NCBI GenBank assembly: GCA_900074885.1
Contig: FJUW01000061.1
Location: 214,130 to 278,129, forward strand
Direction: 5' to 3'
From: Rhynchosporium graminicola
Taxonomy: Eukaryota; Ascomycota; Leotiomycetes; Helotiales; Ploettnerulaceae
Length of the DNA stretch: 64,000 bases
Shown: positions 33,374 to 45,107 of the stretch, one piece after another
Layout: every line of letters begins with the position of its first letter
Position numbering within the stretch: position 1 is the first letter of the stretch
Position numbers and translations under genes: made by a program
The notes under the pieces: generated by a model
The model's input: the letters and a program-made list of their open reading frames with translations, nothing else
What the model was told of the DNA's origin: nothing
Database searches by the model: none

Positions 33374-35248
33374 TCAAAGTATAAATCTGAACCTCGGCCC
33401 CTCGTTCTCATTTCCTAGTCCGTCATCTTCGCCCATATCTTCTACAACACCGTATTTCTCATCCAACTTCTTGTTTTCCCACTGCAGTAAACATCTCAAC
33501 GCGAAAGCCAAGAAGCCATTAAACAGCATAAAAGACGCACATACCCACATTCCCTTCCGGTAATATGGTCCCTCGTGTAGAGGATACAATCGCGTTCCTA
33601 GTAAGGGTCCACACTGCCCAATGACATTCAACATTGCAATACCGGTACCTCTCCTAGTGTCACTACCCTGATTATTCAATACCCAAGGGAGAATATTGCC
33701 TATAGCAGGAAAGATTCCTGCTGCTGCAAAATAGACACCTGTGTAACGGATTGCGGTGGTTGAGGCGGTTGCGAGCATTATGTAGCCGATTGCGCCAATC
33801 AGGGAAAGACCCATGATCGTGAGCCCGCGTTGGGAGGTTTTGTCGGCATAGTAGGTAGTGGCGATCACGACGAGGAAAGCGAGGAAGTAGGGTGGCGCAG
33901 AGAGACCTTGCGCGTGTATCTTTGTGAAGCCCATTTCACGGAGGATGGTGGGGAGGAAAACGGGGAGTGAGGCGAAGGAGACGTTGCAGGAAAAATACAT
34001 TAGACCTGTGATCCAGGGCTAAAATAGACAAGTCAGTAAATCTACAACCTATATAAAGATGCTTTACAACAGCGGATGGAAAGTCATACCTTTATATCCA
34101 TCAAAGTAGCTCCGACATCCTTCCAAATAATCTTCCCCATTCTGCTCTCCCCATCACTACCAACCTGCTTCAAACTCCTCGCTTTCGCACAAGCTTTTTC
34201 TTCCTCATTCAAGAACCGCGCTTTCTCCGGAGTGTCAGGCATAAGGTACCATGTGGCCACTGAGGCGACTACACATGGTAATCCTTCGACGAGGAAGAGG
34301 AGTCGCCATGAGGCAATTCCTTTCGGATCGCCGGATGTGATGCCGTAGGCGAGTGCACCGGCGAAACAGATTGCGAGGGGAGCGGCAGAGAGGAACATAC
34401 CGCAGCGGAGACCGAGCTCGTTACGGGCATAGAAGAAGGAGAGAAGAAAGGGAATTCCTGTGTTATGTCAGTTCGGCAAACCAAAGATTCTCGTTTTCCT
34501 CATCGAAGGACATGAGTTCCACAGATGAGGAGAATGTGTACGTACCAGGCGCAAAAGAAGCCTCGAAGACACCCAAGAAGAACCTCGCAGCCATCATTCC
34601 AGACCAACTATACGTAGCTGCCTGAAGCGTGCCACATACTGCCCATCCCATTACCGTGAATGCTGCCCACTTGTGCGGAGCGACCACTTTCCACATCAAG
34701 CCGAACGGCTCGAACAGGATGTAGGGGATGTAGAAGATGGTCAGGAACCATTCATATTGTCCGGGTTTGAGTTTGAGATCAACTGCCATTCCTGCTATGC
34801 GGGCATTCCTGTGAAAAGATGTTAACTGAGGTTCTTGAGCGTGGCATGGCCCTAGGTAGGAACTGGCGTGAAGGGGGAAACATTGAGATGCTTACCCGAT
34901 ATTTGAACGGTCAAGATAAGCGAGAAGATCTGAAGGATACCTGTCAGTGTCTCTTCGTAGGCCAATGTAACATTTCCGTCCTCCATGTAACTCACATAGA
35001 ACCGCAAGGAGAGGAACCAAATTCCTGTCGATTTTCCGAACAACTCTCTTTTCCAACGCTGCATCGTAATGGCAGGCGGATGGAGGCGCATCTTTATGTT
35101 GCTGTGTAATTGTGTTTCGTCCATCATATTTTTCTGGATCTTCTCCTGCTCGTGTTGGACTTCCACCGCTTCCTGATGCTGATCCTGACTCTGCGACATC
35201 CATGGTCGTAGAAGCCCCCTCCACTCGTTTCTTGCTGAAGATTCCCAT
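33374..35248 (-). CDS. MFS transporter, Dal5/anion:cation symporter type, 520 aa
   Basis: Six exons; introns at 34930-34995, 34809-34895, 34458-34545 and 34019-34089 among others. The exons are 35248-34996, 34929-34896 (34 nt), 34808-34546, 34457-34090 and 34018-33374, which sum to an open frame (five coding segments). The cytoplasmic N-terminus is followed by RKIDRNLVPLLAVLYLLAYL and DRSNIGNARIAGM, the family hallmark of allantoate/nicotinate-type permeases. Then come YEWFLTIFYIPYILFEP, RFFLGVFEASFAPG, WRLLFLVEGLPCV and MPDTPEKARFLNEEE. The family imports organic anions and vitamins such as allantoate, nicotinate or pantothenate; the substrate is unknown here. The C-terminus is acidic. Correction to the count above: four introns and five exons are supported. 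Confidence 0.88.
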
Positions 35249-37870
35249 TCTCGCGATCAGTGAATTGCTCCTGTGCCCTAGAACTACAAGCTGTGCCTAA
35301 CCCCAAGAAAGCTTCACGAAATGGAGCCCTATATATCGTGACGGTACACTGCGGGATTGACACAAAGTTGAAAGGTGGAGGGGATGGTGTGGATACATAA
35401 CAACTTCGCATTGGACCCCGACAAGGTCCGAGAGCTAATTATCCAATCTCATGTCATGAACCTTCATGATTAGCGTTTACGGTGTGCAATATCATGCTCT
35501 AATGAGTTGACCGCCATGTTGATGTTCTTGCGATGGCGTGGGCGGAGTCTAAATGGCGCTTGTGCAACTGCCGATCTGGAACCAGTAGTTAGTAGATCCG
35601 CGCTCCAGGATTAAGGTAAGCTTCATGAAATAGGGATGCTCCGCCGGGGATAGAGGCAGCTGATAATTGAAACTGCCGAATGCGGGGTCCGGTTGGTGCG
35701 TCCTATGTTTGGATATTTGTTGACCTTGCGAAGGTGACTTGCGAAGGGTTTTCTCGTTTCGAAAATGATGTTAACGCGATTGTTTCCAATTGAGCATTCA
35801 AAAATTCATGCTACAGTACGATCTTTAGCTTTATCCGCATCCGAAGATAGCAGAGCCGAGAAACATTATTTTCTCTGAAGCTAAACCTCAAGTTGAAGCA
35901 ATCTACTTGGTATGTACGAAGTGTGGCTTCTCATATTCCAGATGAGTGTTTCAAGCTTTTCCGTGGACGGATTAGGTTATAAGCGCATGGTGTAACCCAA
36001 TTGACGTTTTGAGAGCAGTTGTAATATTGTTCATGAGGCGATGTCTATCAATGGCTCCGATGATGGCAGACGGAAACCCATATCACTCAGAGGATGACAG
36101 ACGACAATTGCGATGATTCGATCCAAATGGGAAGAATTAGATTCTCTTCTCTAAGGCCAGATATGAGAGAAGTGCAGTACCTCGTCGTCTTGGAAATACG
36201 CGAGAATTGTATCAGACACTATTTCATATAATATCTTTTTAGAATCATCGTGAAGGTTAAAAGAGGGGGTCTACACGTCCGTACTCCGTAGTCTAGAACC
36301 GAACCCTGGTCCACTGCTTAACTGTCCAAATTCTATTGGCTATCTTTCGCCATACTGCTACAATTAAACTCAGAACAGGCCTTAATAAGCCACATAATCC
36401 ATATATAGCCAGTAACTGAATGAAATTTTCGAAGGTTTACACTATATCAGGTTTCCGTCTTACGTGGCCACCCTACCCTACAGGCAAGCGCAGGTGTAAA
36501 ATAATCGTCCAGTGACCGTCTCTGGACGGTTCGGTATATAAATGAAGGTATAAACAGGGAATCGCCAAGGGACGGGTCTCGGACGGTTCCTCTTGAGAAA
36601 AACTATTCAAATCTGAGAATCATACTCTAGGGGAATGACCCAACAGCTAGGAACGGTTCTGAATGGCAAAGGCGGGGCAAGTATTTCATTCCTCCCCTTC
36701 TTCGGTGCCAGTACTAGGAGCTATCCTTACCAAGAATGTACTTTTACTAAATCGACCGAATATCAACTCCTTTTAAGTACTACGTTGCAGTTGATAGACT
36801 AGGATTGATGCCGAAGTTCAGGGTACGAATAAGTATTTTTACTCTTAATACTTGAATAGAAACGCAGGAGAAATACCTTACCTAATTACCGTCCCCTAGT
36901 GAGTCGTTGTTACTTGTACGATTCAAACTCGGAAGCGTCCTTTGACCGTCGTGTGACCATTCCGTGCCGTTCAAATTCTCCTGCCCTTGCCTCTATGGTA
37001 TCCAATCTGTATATGCGTATAATATAAGCAACTGGCCCAGTTCGCAATCGATATCACCGTGCCATAGACTTCCATTAGCCCTCTGGTAGGGGGGTCACGT
37101 TTGTAATGAAGCATATGACCCTACCCAAAGGCTTGGCACGTGATTTATTTCAAAACGATGCCACAGCCCGGAGGGTGAGGTGCCTTGCCACGATTAAGCA
37201 TAATAGCAGTTCTGCGATTTTTCTTCTGAATTGGACGTGATTTCCCAGAGGTCAATCTAAATACAGTTGAGGATTTTCTCGACTCTTTTATATGAAGAAT
37301 TAAGCTCTTCCAATCTAACAGCAAGGTTTTAGGACTTGTTTCCAGTGTTCGAATAACCTGTATCTTTCTGACTTCAAAGCGGCTTTCGAAAATTTTCAAA
37401 GAATCAGAATTGTCTTTAGCAAGTTGATGGTCGTTAGAGAAACTCAATGCCATAATCTTCATCCTTTCTTATAATTGAGATTTATTAGTTTTAGCTAGCT
37501 ATTTTATATTTTAAGCTCTTGAAAATTAATTTCTATCTATCGTAAATTAACGCTACTATAATAGTTTGTCTTTCCTTCTCTATCTATAATGATCATAAAC
37601 AGATTCAAGCATGTCTCCGACTACTTATTCAAAACATTAGCTGTCTTGGATTCACCCTCCATTGGTCTCGCTTACCGTTCCAAGTTCCAATTCCGCTTAC
37701 CCGAAACTCTGGACTCTGGTTTTCCGCGCTTATGCTCCTCCAGCCTCGCCGCACCTCAACAGAACAGCTCCATCAATACGGGATATATCTTGGCAGGATC
37801 CCGAACCTTCTCTAGCAAGTGATGTATTTTTTATCCTGAATAGCGATTTACGCTTCTTTTTGACTTTGAC
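35249..37870. other. intergenic, 2.6 kb between the Dal5-type transporter and a regulator
   Basis: Divergent promoter space. GTCTCTGGACGGTTC at 36518-36532 recurs as GTCTCGGACGGTTC at 36576-36589. The reverse ORF at 37462-37145 (105 codons) has no recognisable domain. A decayed repeat at about 36200-37140 is possible but not shown. Confidence 0.4.
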
Positions 37871-40271
37871 ATGGATCAACCAGCCCTGGCTGGCCAGCCA
37901 TTACCGGATCCAGACTCGAAGAAGGAACCAAATCCAAATAGACAAAAGTCAAGAATCTCACGTGGATGCGATGAGTGCAAAGCGTAAGAAACTGTTCATA
38001 ATCTTCGCAATTTCATGCTGATGATTCAAAAGCAAGCATACCAAGTGCAATGGACAGCTACCGTGCGAGAAATGTGTTAAGTACTCCAGAGTATGCAAAT
38101 ATGAAGCTCCGTACACTCGAGGCAAAAAGCCACCAATCGTTTCAGCGATATCCTCGAATGCTCAGTCGAACAGTAGACCCGAGAACCGTGAGGTCCAAGC
38201 AGAACAGGTCACATCTGTGTCAAGCAACTCGTCGAGCAAGGAATCGATGGTAGGCCAGGGCTGGGGGAAGCACCAAGAAAAGTTCGCGTACTGTGCTACC
38301 AATGGAGGTCAGCGAAATTTTATCGAGACCCGACCACACAAGATCCAAAGAACAGTATTGGAAGATTGTGCACCCCGATATGACAGTTCGCGCCTCCAGG
38401 ACAATCATGCTCAAGATGGAGAGAACATATTCCAAAGAACTCAGAACAACATGCATAATCGAACGCCATATCATCAAAATCCGATTTTTAGTTTCGGAGA
38501 CCCACCTGTACCTGAATTAGATACATCATTCTTCTCTCTTCCTTCTTATAGACTAGCTCAAAGTATGGTCACGCAGTATCTCGAGCACGACGCTGCTATT
38601 CATCGATTTTTGCATCGGAGGACAGTTGAGGACTGGATGGAGAGCCTCTTAAGTAACCCTCGATTGATGCATGGTAGAACTGCTGATCACAGCGAGAATT
38701 CCGTAGTCTTGATGGTGTTCGCGCTGGCATACGAATCCACTTCAACGAAGTCTGAAGAAGGTGATGAGGATATGAGGTGGGGCTTTAAATGATTGATATT
38801 GAATTGCACTGACCCATTGCAGCTTCCACTATTTCCAAGTTGCGGAAGCGCAGCTGAAGAAAGAGACTGGTGAGGTCAAGTTACCGACGATCCAAGCAAG
38901 ACTTATGCAATGTATCTATCTCTGCTCTCGCTCTCGTATCCACCAGTGCTGGAGCATTTTCACTACCACTGTTGGTCTGGTATTCTCCATGGGGCTGCAG
39001 AGACACAGTCGTTTGTCTGTGACCCACGATATGGTTGAGGCAGAGTGTCAAAAACGAGCATTCTGGTTCGCATATACGATGGACAAACATCTGAGTTCGG
39101 CACTTGGACGCCCGATTATGATTCGGCATGAAGATGTCGATCAAGATCTTCCTACTATCGTCGAAGATAAGGATCTTTCTAAGGACTGTCTCGTGACTAT
39201 GAGTGACGAAGTCCAATGTTCCATGAGGGCAACTGTTTTCTCCATCAAGTGCGTATGGCCGATGCTGCTCCAGAGTTTGGACTAAATTTTTGAACTTTAG
39301 GCTTGCACAGGTTCTAGATGATATTCTCCGCGACCTCTACAACATTCGACGGCCTCCCATCGACGACAAAATCAAATCCGCAAAGAAATTGAAAGTCAGA
39401 CTTGAGAGATGGAGAGAAGATGTCAACGATTTCTTTGAACTCGACCCCAGTATCCTCTCTCCTCTGTTTGCTGCGCAACATATGGTCCTTCAACTCTCAT
39501 ATGCTCACGCCCGAATCTTATTACATCGACCATTTTTACTGCTAGACATGAACAGCGATGTATTCGGAAGCTCTACTGGCTACAAGCTCCGTCAAGAATG
39601 CGACTACAACACGACTGATTGCGTCAATGCTGCTACGGATATTGTGAAGCTAATCGACGGACTGTATCAGCGAGATAAGAGTTTCAGCGCTTCATGGGTA
39701 CGTATTACAAAAAAATCCTCCAAGCAATTAACTCATCACTAACCTGAGAAGTTTTCGCACTACTGTGGCTACTCTGCTGTCGTGGTCCTCTACGTCCGCG
39801 TAATCAAGCTCCAATCCGAGCCAGCCTACAACTGGATTTCCTTATTTGACGCCGCAGCCACATGCCAATCACAAATCAAGATCGCAGCCGAAAAAGAGAG
39901 TTTCGCAAGTCGCTGTAGCGAGGTCTTAGAAGAGCTACGGTTTGAAGCACATGGCCATATGCAGAAAATGGGTAATGGGCTAGAGACTCGCCAGGGAAGC
40001 ACTGATACGGATGGGAGTGGACTGCCCCAAAAGGAACAGGGTACTGCGAGCCACTTTGGGGGGAACTGGGATGATATGAATTTCGTGAGTTATGACGGTT
40101 CTCATTTTGGTATTATCATTTGTAACACAGCTTTAGGATCAATCTGCCCCGGGTGGTGGTATACTGAATTCCTTGTTCAATACGGTAGAGGGGATTACTG
40201 TCCGAGATGCATCAGGATCTGTGGTTGACAGGATCGATCGCTGGGGTTTCTCAAGCTTGACGGGGTATTGA
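37871..40271 (+). CDS. Zn2Cys6 transcription factor with fungal trans domain, 715 aa
   Basis: Six exons: 37871-37983, 38033-38776, 38823-39248, 39301-39697, 39752-40084, 40137-40271. The first intron splits the zinc cluster, which has cysteines at 33, 36, 43, 49, 52 and 59 (CDECKAKHTKC, then PCEKC and C). A basic tail TRGKKPP follows. The middle homology domain includes QARLMQCIYLCSRSRIHQCW, GLVFSMGLQRHSR, FWFAYTMDKHLSSALGRP and a later LSYAHARILLHRPFLL. The last intron (40085-40136, GTGAGT...TTTAG) gives a better C-terminus (FSSLTGY) than reading through. The pathway is unknown; it lies 2.6 kb from the Dal5-type transporter on the other strand, a possible target. Confidence 0.85.
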
Positions 40272-40626
40272 AAGATCCAATTTGATTACCCTCTCACCCA
40301 GATGACCTATCTCCGCCAGCAACGAGTACTGACCCTTGTATGCATGTCACATGACATTCGTGACCGCCCAGATGTCATCATCATCCATGTTCAGCAGAAA
40401 TGCCTCCGAAAATGCTCGCGACTTTCATAGTTTGTTGGTCCATATGTTGGTCCATAGTCACGTGGTAGTCGAGTATCTGCACCGGGGTTTAGCCGGCCAG
40501 ATATATCTCCCTTCCGGAGTCTCGACTACCTAGGAAAGACAGCCACGATACAACAGATAATACTACTACTATTATCACTGTACTTTGGCTCACGCAGACT
40601 ACTTGATTGTACGTACTACGACAGAG
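40272..40626. other. intergenic, convergent 3' ends
   Basis: Short region between the regulator stop at 40271 and the reverse-strand reading that ends at about 40627. Nothing coding seen. Confidence 0.4.
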
Positions 40627-41190
40627 TGATACCAACATAGTTCAAGTAAGGGTCGATATCCAAGACTCTCAAGACCGTATTCACCATAGCTCCGTAAGCA
40701 TCATACTTCGGAAACGCTTCCCTATCTCCAAGCCTTTGCCTCGCATGCAAGAGCTGAAGATGACCCCAAGCTAATCCGCAGTCATGCGGTCCAACAGCAT
40801 CACTGCCGAACCAGCGAGAGCGGCCAAGCGACGATATGATTCTTGATTTGAATAATCATCTCCACGTTCCAACACCCCTACTTTTCCCGCATCATCAACA
40901 CATTCTCTTGAGAAAGGCCAGATATAGGAAGTACACTCACATCTGTGGTACAGCTCGAAATCATCCTCTGTGAGAGCCTGCAAGACTGTGGCGCATGGAA
41001 GTAGGAATACGTCAACGAAAACCTTGGAGATGCAACAGGGAATTTTCCCCTGGAGATTGGAGTTCTTCGAAACCAAGCCAGAGGCCATAGATTCTGATCA
41101 GGTCGGAAATGTGTTGAAGTTTGGTTGGTGCTGGTTCGGTATTAGCAGTTCTGGTTGGAAGCGCTGGGATGGATGCTCACGAGATCAGAC
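40627..41190 (-). pseudogene. uncharacterised reverse-strand gene, possibly broken
   Basis: Two coherent reverse-strand readings lie in different frames. The upstream one (41088 to about 40930) reads SKVFVDVFLLPCATVLQALT and EDDFELYHR, followed by a good donor GTGAGT near 40943. The downstream one ends at about 40627 and reads GPHDCGLAWGHLQLLHARQR, GDREAFPKYDAYGAMVNTVL and VLDIDPYLNYVGITLS. I could not connect them by an intron that keeps the frame, so either an exon boundary was missed or the gene carries a frameshift. I do not recognise the family. Confidence 0.35.
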
Positions 41191-43424
41191 ACGATGATGA
41201 GAATTGCGGCCGGGTTTTGAATACCGGATCTCTGGAAGGCTTGAATTGGGTATATTTATGAAATGGGTATATTTATGAAATATGTGGACATAAAGAAGGA
41301 TTAAATTGACCTCATTTCGAGACATCTGGAGCTTTTGAAAAATATCTGCGCTCTTCTAGAATTGTGAATCTTCTTAGCTCAACACCCTTTAGAAGTCTCT
41401 CGATAATCATCTTGAAAGCTGAAACGTGGCTATTGTTGAGCGAAAAAACTCCTTTCACGAATTTCCACAGCGCTTTGTCCGGCGGAGTGCGATATCGTAC
41501 TACAGCACAATGAAGTGAGCAGCTGGCAGAGTTCAGAGATGGAGCATACTGGAACATACCAACTCCAAGTACGTGAAAGGAACACGGAATGAAGGAAGGA
41601 AGGGAATGAAAAATTCAATACACAGAGACAATATTCAAAAGAGTGCATCAAGGACTCATGGGAGACCGCATTACAGCATCCTCCTTGGCTCGGCAAATAC
41701 TCTTTAGACTGTTAACATGAATTTGAAGATCGAGAAGGCCTTTAACGTGCAGCAAATTTCCCAATCAGTACTGCATCAAAGTTTGGCTTTGTCGACAGTA
41801 TCCTAACGGTGGAGCGGAATAGAATCGTAATCTCCAGATCAAAGGTCTTAGCTCAGAGAGTCCGATTTGAAGCAGTACCAACAGTGGTCGTGTGTGCAAG
41901 TCCGAAAGAGGAACGCCGGCACATGAGCTGTATACGCATGGAAGAGAGGCCTTTGACCTGGTATTTCAGCTAGCTAGCTAGCTGATCACCGATGATTTAG
42001 CAGAACTTTTCAAACTCGGTACTCACCCTTCCCATACTGCCATGTTCTACTCCGGAACGTTCTTATCTTTCGCGACATCATACCTCGTCCTTCCAAGTAA
42101 GACTAGTAGCTGGTGCGATTGATCATTAAAGCACTACCTGAGTCTTCTGAAGTCTTCTCATACCGCTGAACCACGCAAGTATGATCGTATATAGTACTCG
42201 CGACAACTGTGAATACCAATGTAGGGAATGAAACGAGACTGCGCGGAATGTGCTGGGAAGGCATTGATCGCAGCTGCGTTTCAGCTGAGATTGGCAGGCT
42301 AGCGAGATGTTGCGGTATGTGTTAATTAGCTACTCTTTCAATCGAAAAGCAAATATGGCAGGTATGTTGCCACTTCCTAACATTTTCCTTCTTGTTACTG
42401 CTCACGCAGCTCGGTTCGCGTGGCTGCGTTCCAGAGCCCGTTGTCAGATTCTTGTCAGTTCTCAATTTCGACAGAAAGAGAATATGGCTTGTGTGTGTAC
42501 TTGATCTGGGATAGTTGAGTTGTTATTGAATAGCCCCCCGCCGTTTCCCTTCCCCCGCCTCCACCTACGTAAGTAAGTAAGTATATACCAGCCGGCGGGC
42601 TCGCTAAAACTTGCAGTCTGACCTCGTCAGTTATCACGTAGACGGAAACTCCTTGGAGAATCTAGCCCCAAGAAGCAATTATGACAGGTGTACTCCCTTG
42701 ATCTAGACTTTTGTACATTCGTGTTGTTGGAGGTTTTCTTGCCTGTCGTGCGCTTATCGAACCAGCCTGCCAACAACCCCTTTTTCATATTTGGACGCGC
42801 TGCATCCGCACCGGCTTTTGCCCACTCTTCCGGCTTGCTCCTTCGCGATTTCTTTTTCCAACCAAGCCTCCTTCATAATCACTGTTACTTGTCGCTTTGC
42901 CTGCGCGAATTCTGTCACAAGTTGCATCTTTCAAATCTCGGATTTTATAGCAATACCGTTCACAGGTATCTCTTCTGATGCTTTTTGAGGGGCGCATACT
43001 AGATTATTCGATTACTGTGTTCGTCCGCGATCGTCCTCAATATCTGAAGATAGTATTTCACGTTTGCCTCCTATGTTTATCGGTTCCCTCATCCGATTCC
43101 TCACAATGCTTGAGCTAAAAGCAAGAGATGGTGTGAGGCCGACCAATCGCAACCCTGGAACAAGTTGGTCGTGGCCTGTGTGTTTAGCCAAAGGAAAAGG
43201 GATTTTGTTTCCCGCTCCCCGGATGCCCCTAGAATGGTGCTCGGTAGGAGAATATTTATTTTTTGTTGTTTCCGAAGCGGTATGGGTTCGATACCGTACT
43301 TGACGGCCCATCATGATTACGCGAGAGAGAGGATGCCAGCCCTATTGTTATGTATGCATAAGTGGAGATGGTTCCTCCTTTGACTACTGATGTTCCTCAA
43401 TGCTTCTTGACCATTACATTGACG
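41191..43424. other. intergenic, 2.2 kb
   Basis: No supported genes; ORFs at 41312-41696 and 42307-43383 are short and overlap in several frames. AGCTAGCTAGCTAGCT-type (about 41969) and GTAAGTAAGTAAGTA (about 42567) simple repeats occur. The final part should be the promoter of the CFEM receptor gene. Confidence 0.4.
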
Positions 43425-45107
43425 ATGCGTTTGTTCTCTTCTCTTATTGTAGTCTTTGCAGCGATTAGTTGCTGTGTTGCGAGCAATGTTACCGATTATA
43501 ACATGTTGTCGTGTGGGCTAAGTTGTGTAAAGTCGGTGGCTGTGAAAGGTGGATGTGGTGCGGCTGATCTGCATTGTCAATGTCGGAGTCAAAAGTTCAA
43601 AGACTTGACGATGAAGTGCGTACTTGCCGAATGCACAGTCCATGAAACCTTTGGTACGTTTTTGAGCCCTCTCGGGGGTCACTCTCTAATATAGCGTAGC
43701 ACTTTTGAATGCGACTGCCGTAGCTTGCAAATTTCCTGCCGAATCCCGACAAGGAGGTTTGAAAGTGGTGGTTTTGGGATGCGGAATTACTAGCACACTC
43801 GTTGTTCTGATACGTTTGATTCTGAGACTGGTGGCTCAGCGAAGTTATGGTGTTGACGACTGGCTGACACTAATTGCTCTTGTAAGCTTCGAAAGGATCG
43901 CCAGTGAGGGAAGCTAACTTTGCTATAGTTTCCTTATTTTGTTATGTTTTATGCTACTTACAGAAGTGAGTGACGGTCGATTTTGAATCTCGTCTTTGCT
44001 AATTCAACTAGTCACCCTAGAGGGACTTGGAAAACACCTCTGGGATGTTCAAGAAAGCGCAGCTGAACACATTTTGTTATGGTGTAAGTTTCCCAGAAAA
44101 CTTTTATCTTGAAGTAACTGCTGATGACTCAAAGTCTACATAATCCGCTTTCTATACGTGTTTTGCAATGGATTGATCAGACTCTCCATATTAGCTTTTT
44201 ACTTGCGGGTGTTTGTCGATAAAAAGTTTCAATTAATCGTCAAGTTGACAATCGTTTGCAATGTCTTATTCAGTCCGTCAACCTCTAGCCCCATGATATG
44301 GAAGAATACTGACGTCCCTAGCTCTTTCCATTATGTGTGCCTCCCTCTTTGAATGCATCCCAGTCTCGGTTGCATGGCAAGTAAGTCTGAAAGGTGGACG
44401 TTGCCTCGATTACAGCGCAGCGTCGTGGGCCTACGGATCTATCACTGTCGCCGTAGATATTCTCACCCTTGTCCTGCCGCTCATGCAAATATGGAACTTA
44501 CAGATGACTCTTCAAAAGAAGATAAGTGTCTGTCTGGTATTTACGCTTGGAGCATTGTAAGACACCGTCCCCTTACCTCCTATCTTCTTCACAATTGTCG
44601 ATTAATATACAAGAATTAACATCTCGCAACAGTGTATGCGTGGCGTCAATGATCCGTCTTAATTCCCTCCATCAATTCGGGCGTACTTCTGATCCAACCT
44701 GGACCAACGTCCCATGTACAATTTGGTCTGCCATCGAACTGGGGGTCGGCTTGGTGTGCGCCTCAATACCTGCCATATATGCCGGGATACGCCAGATCTA
44801 CGCTCGACATCAAGGCCATCCAAAAACAACAAACCACTCATATGGAAGCGGACTCAGTTGGAAACGCCGTGGGGATGCGATCGAGATACATCGTATGTCG
44901 TCGAGAAGTAGGAGGGATAGTGGTGCGGACCTTGAATCGACAATTCCTGCCAGAGCCCCATACAATAAGATGGACGCAGCATCAGAGAGAAGCGAAGATA
45001 GAGATGGAAATATAGGAGGCATTGAGAGGACGATGAGTGTGACCATTCAATTTTCACCACGGGTATACGAGACTCTTGAGGGCGATAGTTCAGAGAGACT
45101 TCGGTAG
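43425..45107 (+). CDS. CFEM-domain seven-transmembrane receptor (Pth11-like), 455 aa
   Basis: Seven exons: 43425-43653, 43700-43881, 43929-43965, 44012-44083, 44135-44272, 44322-44556, 44633-45107. A signal peptide (MRLFSSLIVVFAAISCCVAS) precedes an extracellular CFEM domain (about 25-80) with eight cysteines, including MLSCGLSCVKS, GGCGAADLHCQC, MKCVLAEC and a final VACKF. Membrane helices follow (VVVLGCGITSTLVVLIRLIL, NGLIRLSILAFYLRVF, SITVAVDILTLVLPLMQIW, WSAIELGVGLVCASIPAI) in the fungal rhodopsin-like arrangement, with a Ser/Arg-rich cytosolic tail. This architecture is known from Pth11, which senses surface cues in plant pathogens. Any sensing role here is inference. The donor at 44273 (GTCCGT) is weak. 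Confidence 0.82.

Noticed and set aside
29911..40271. Secondary-metabolite cluster containing two MFS transporters and a regulator
   Set aside because: No polyketide synthase, NRPS, terpene cyclase, P450 or other backbone enzyme lies in the region, so a cluster is not supported.
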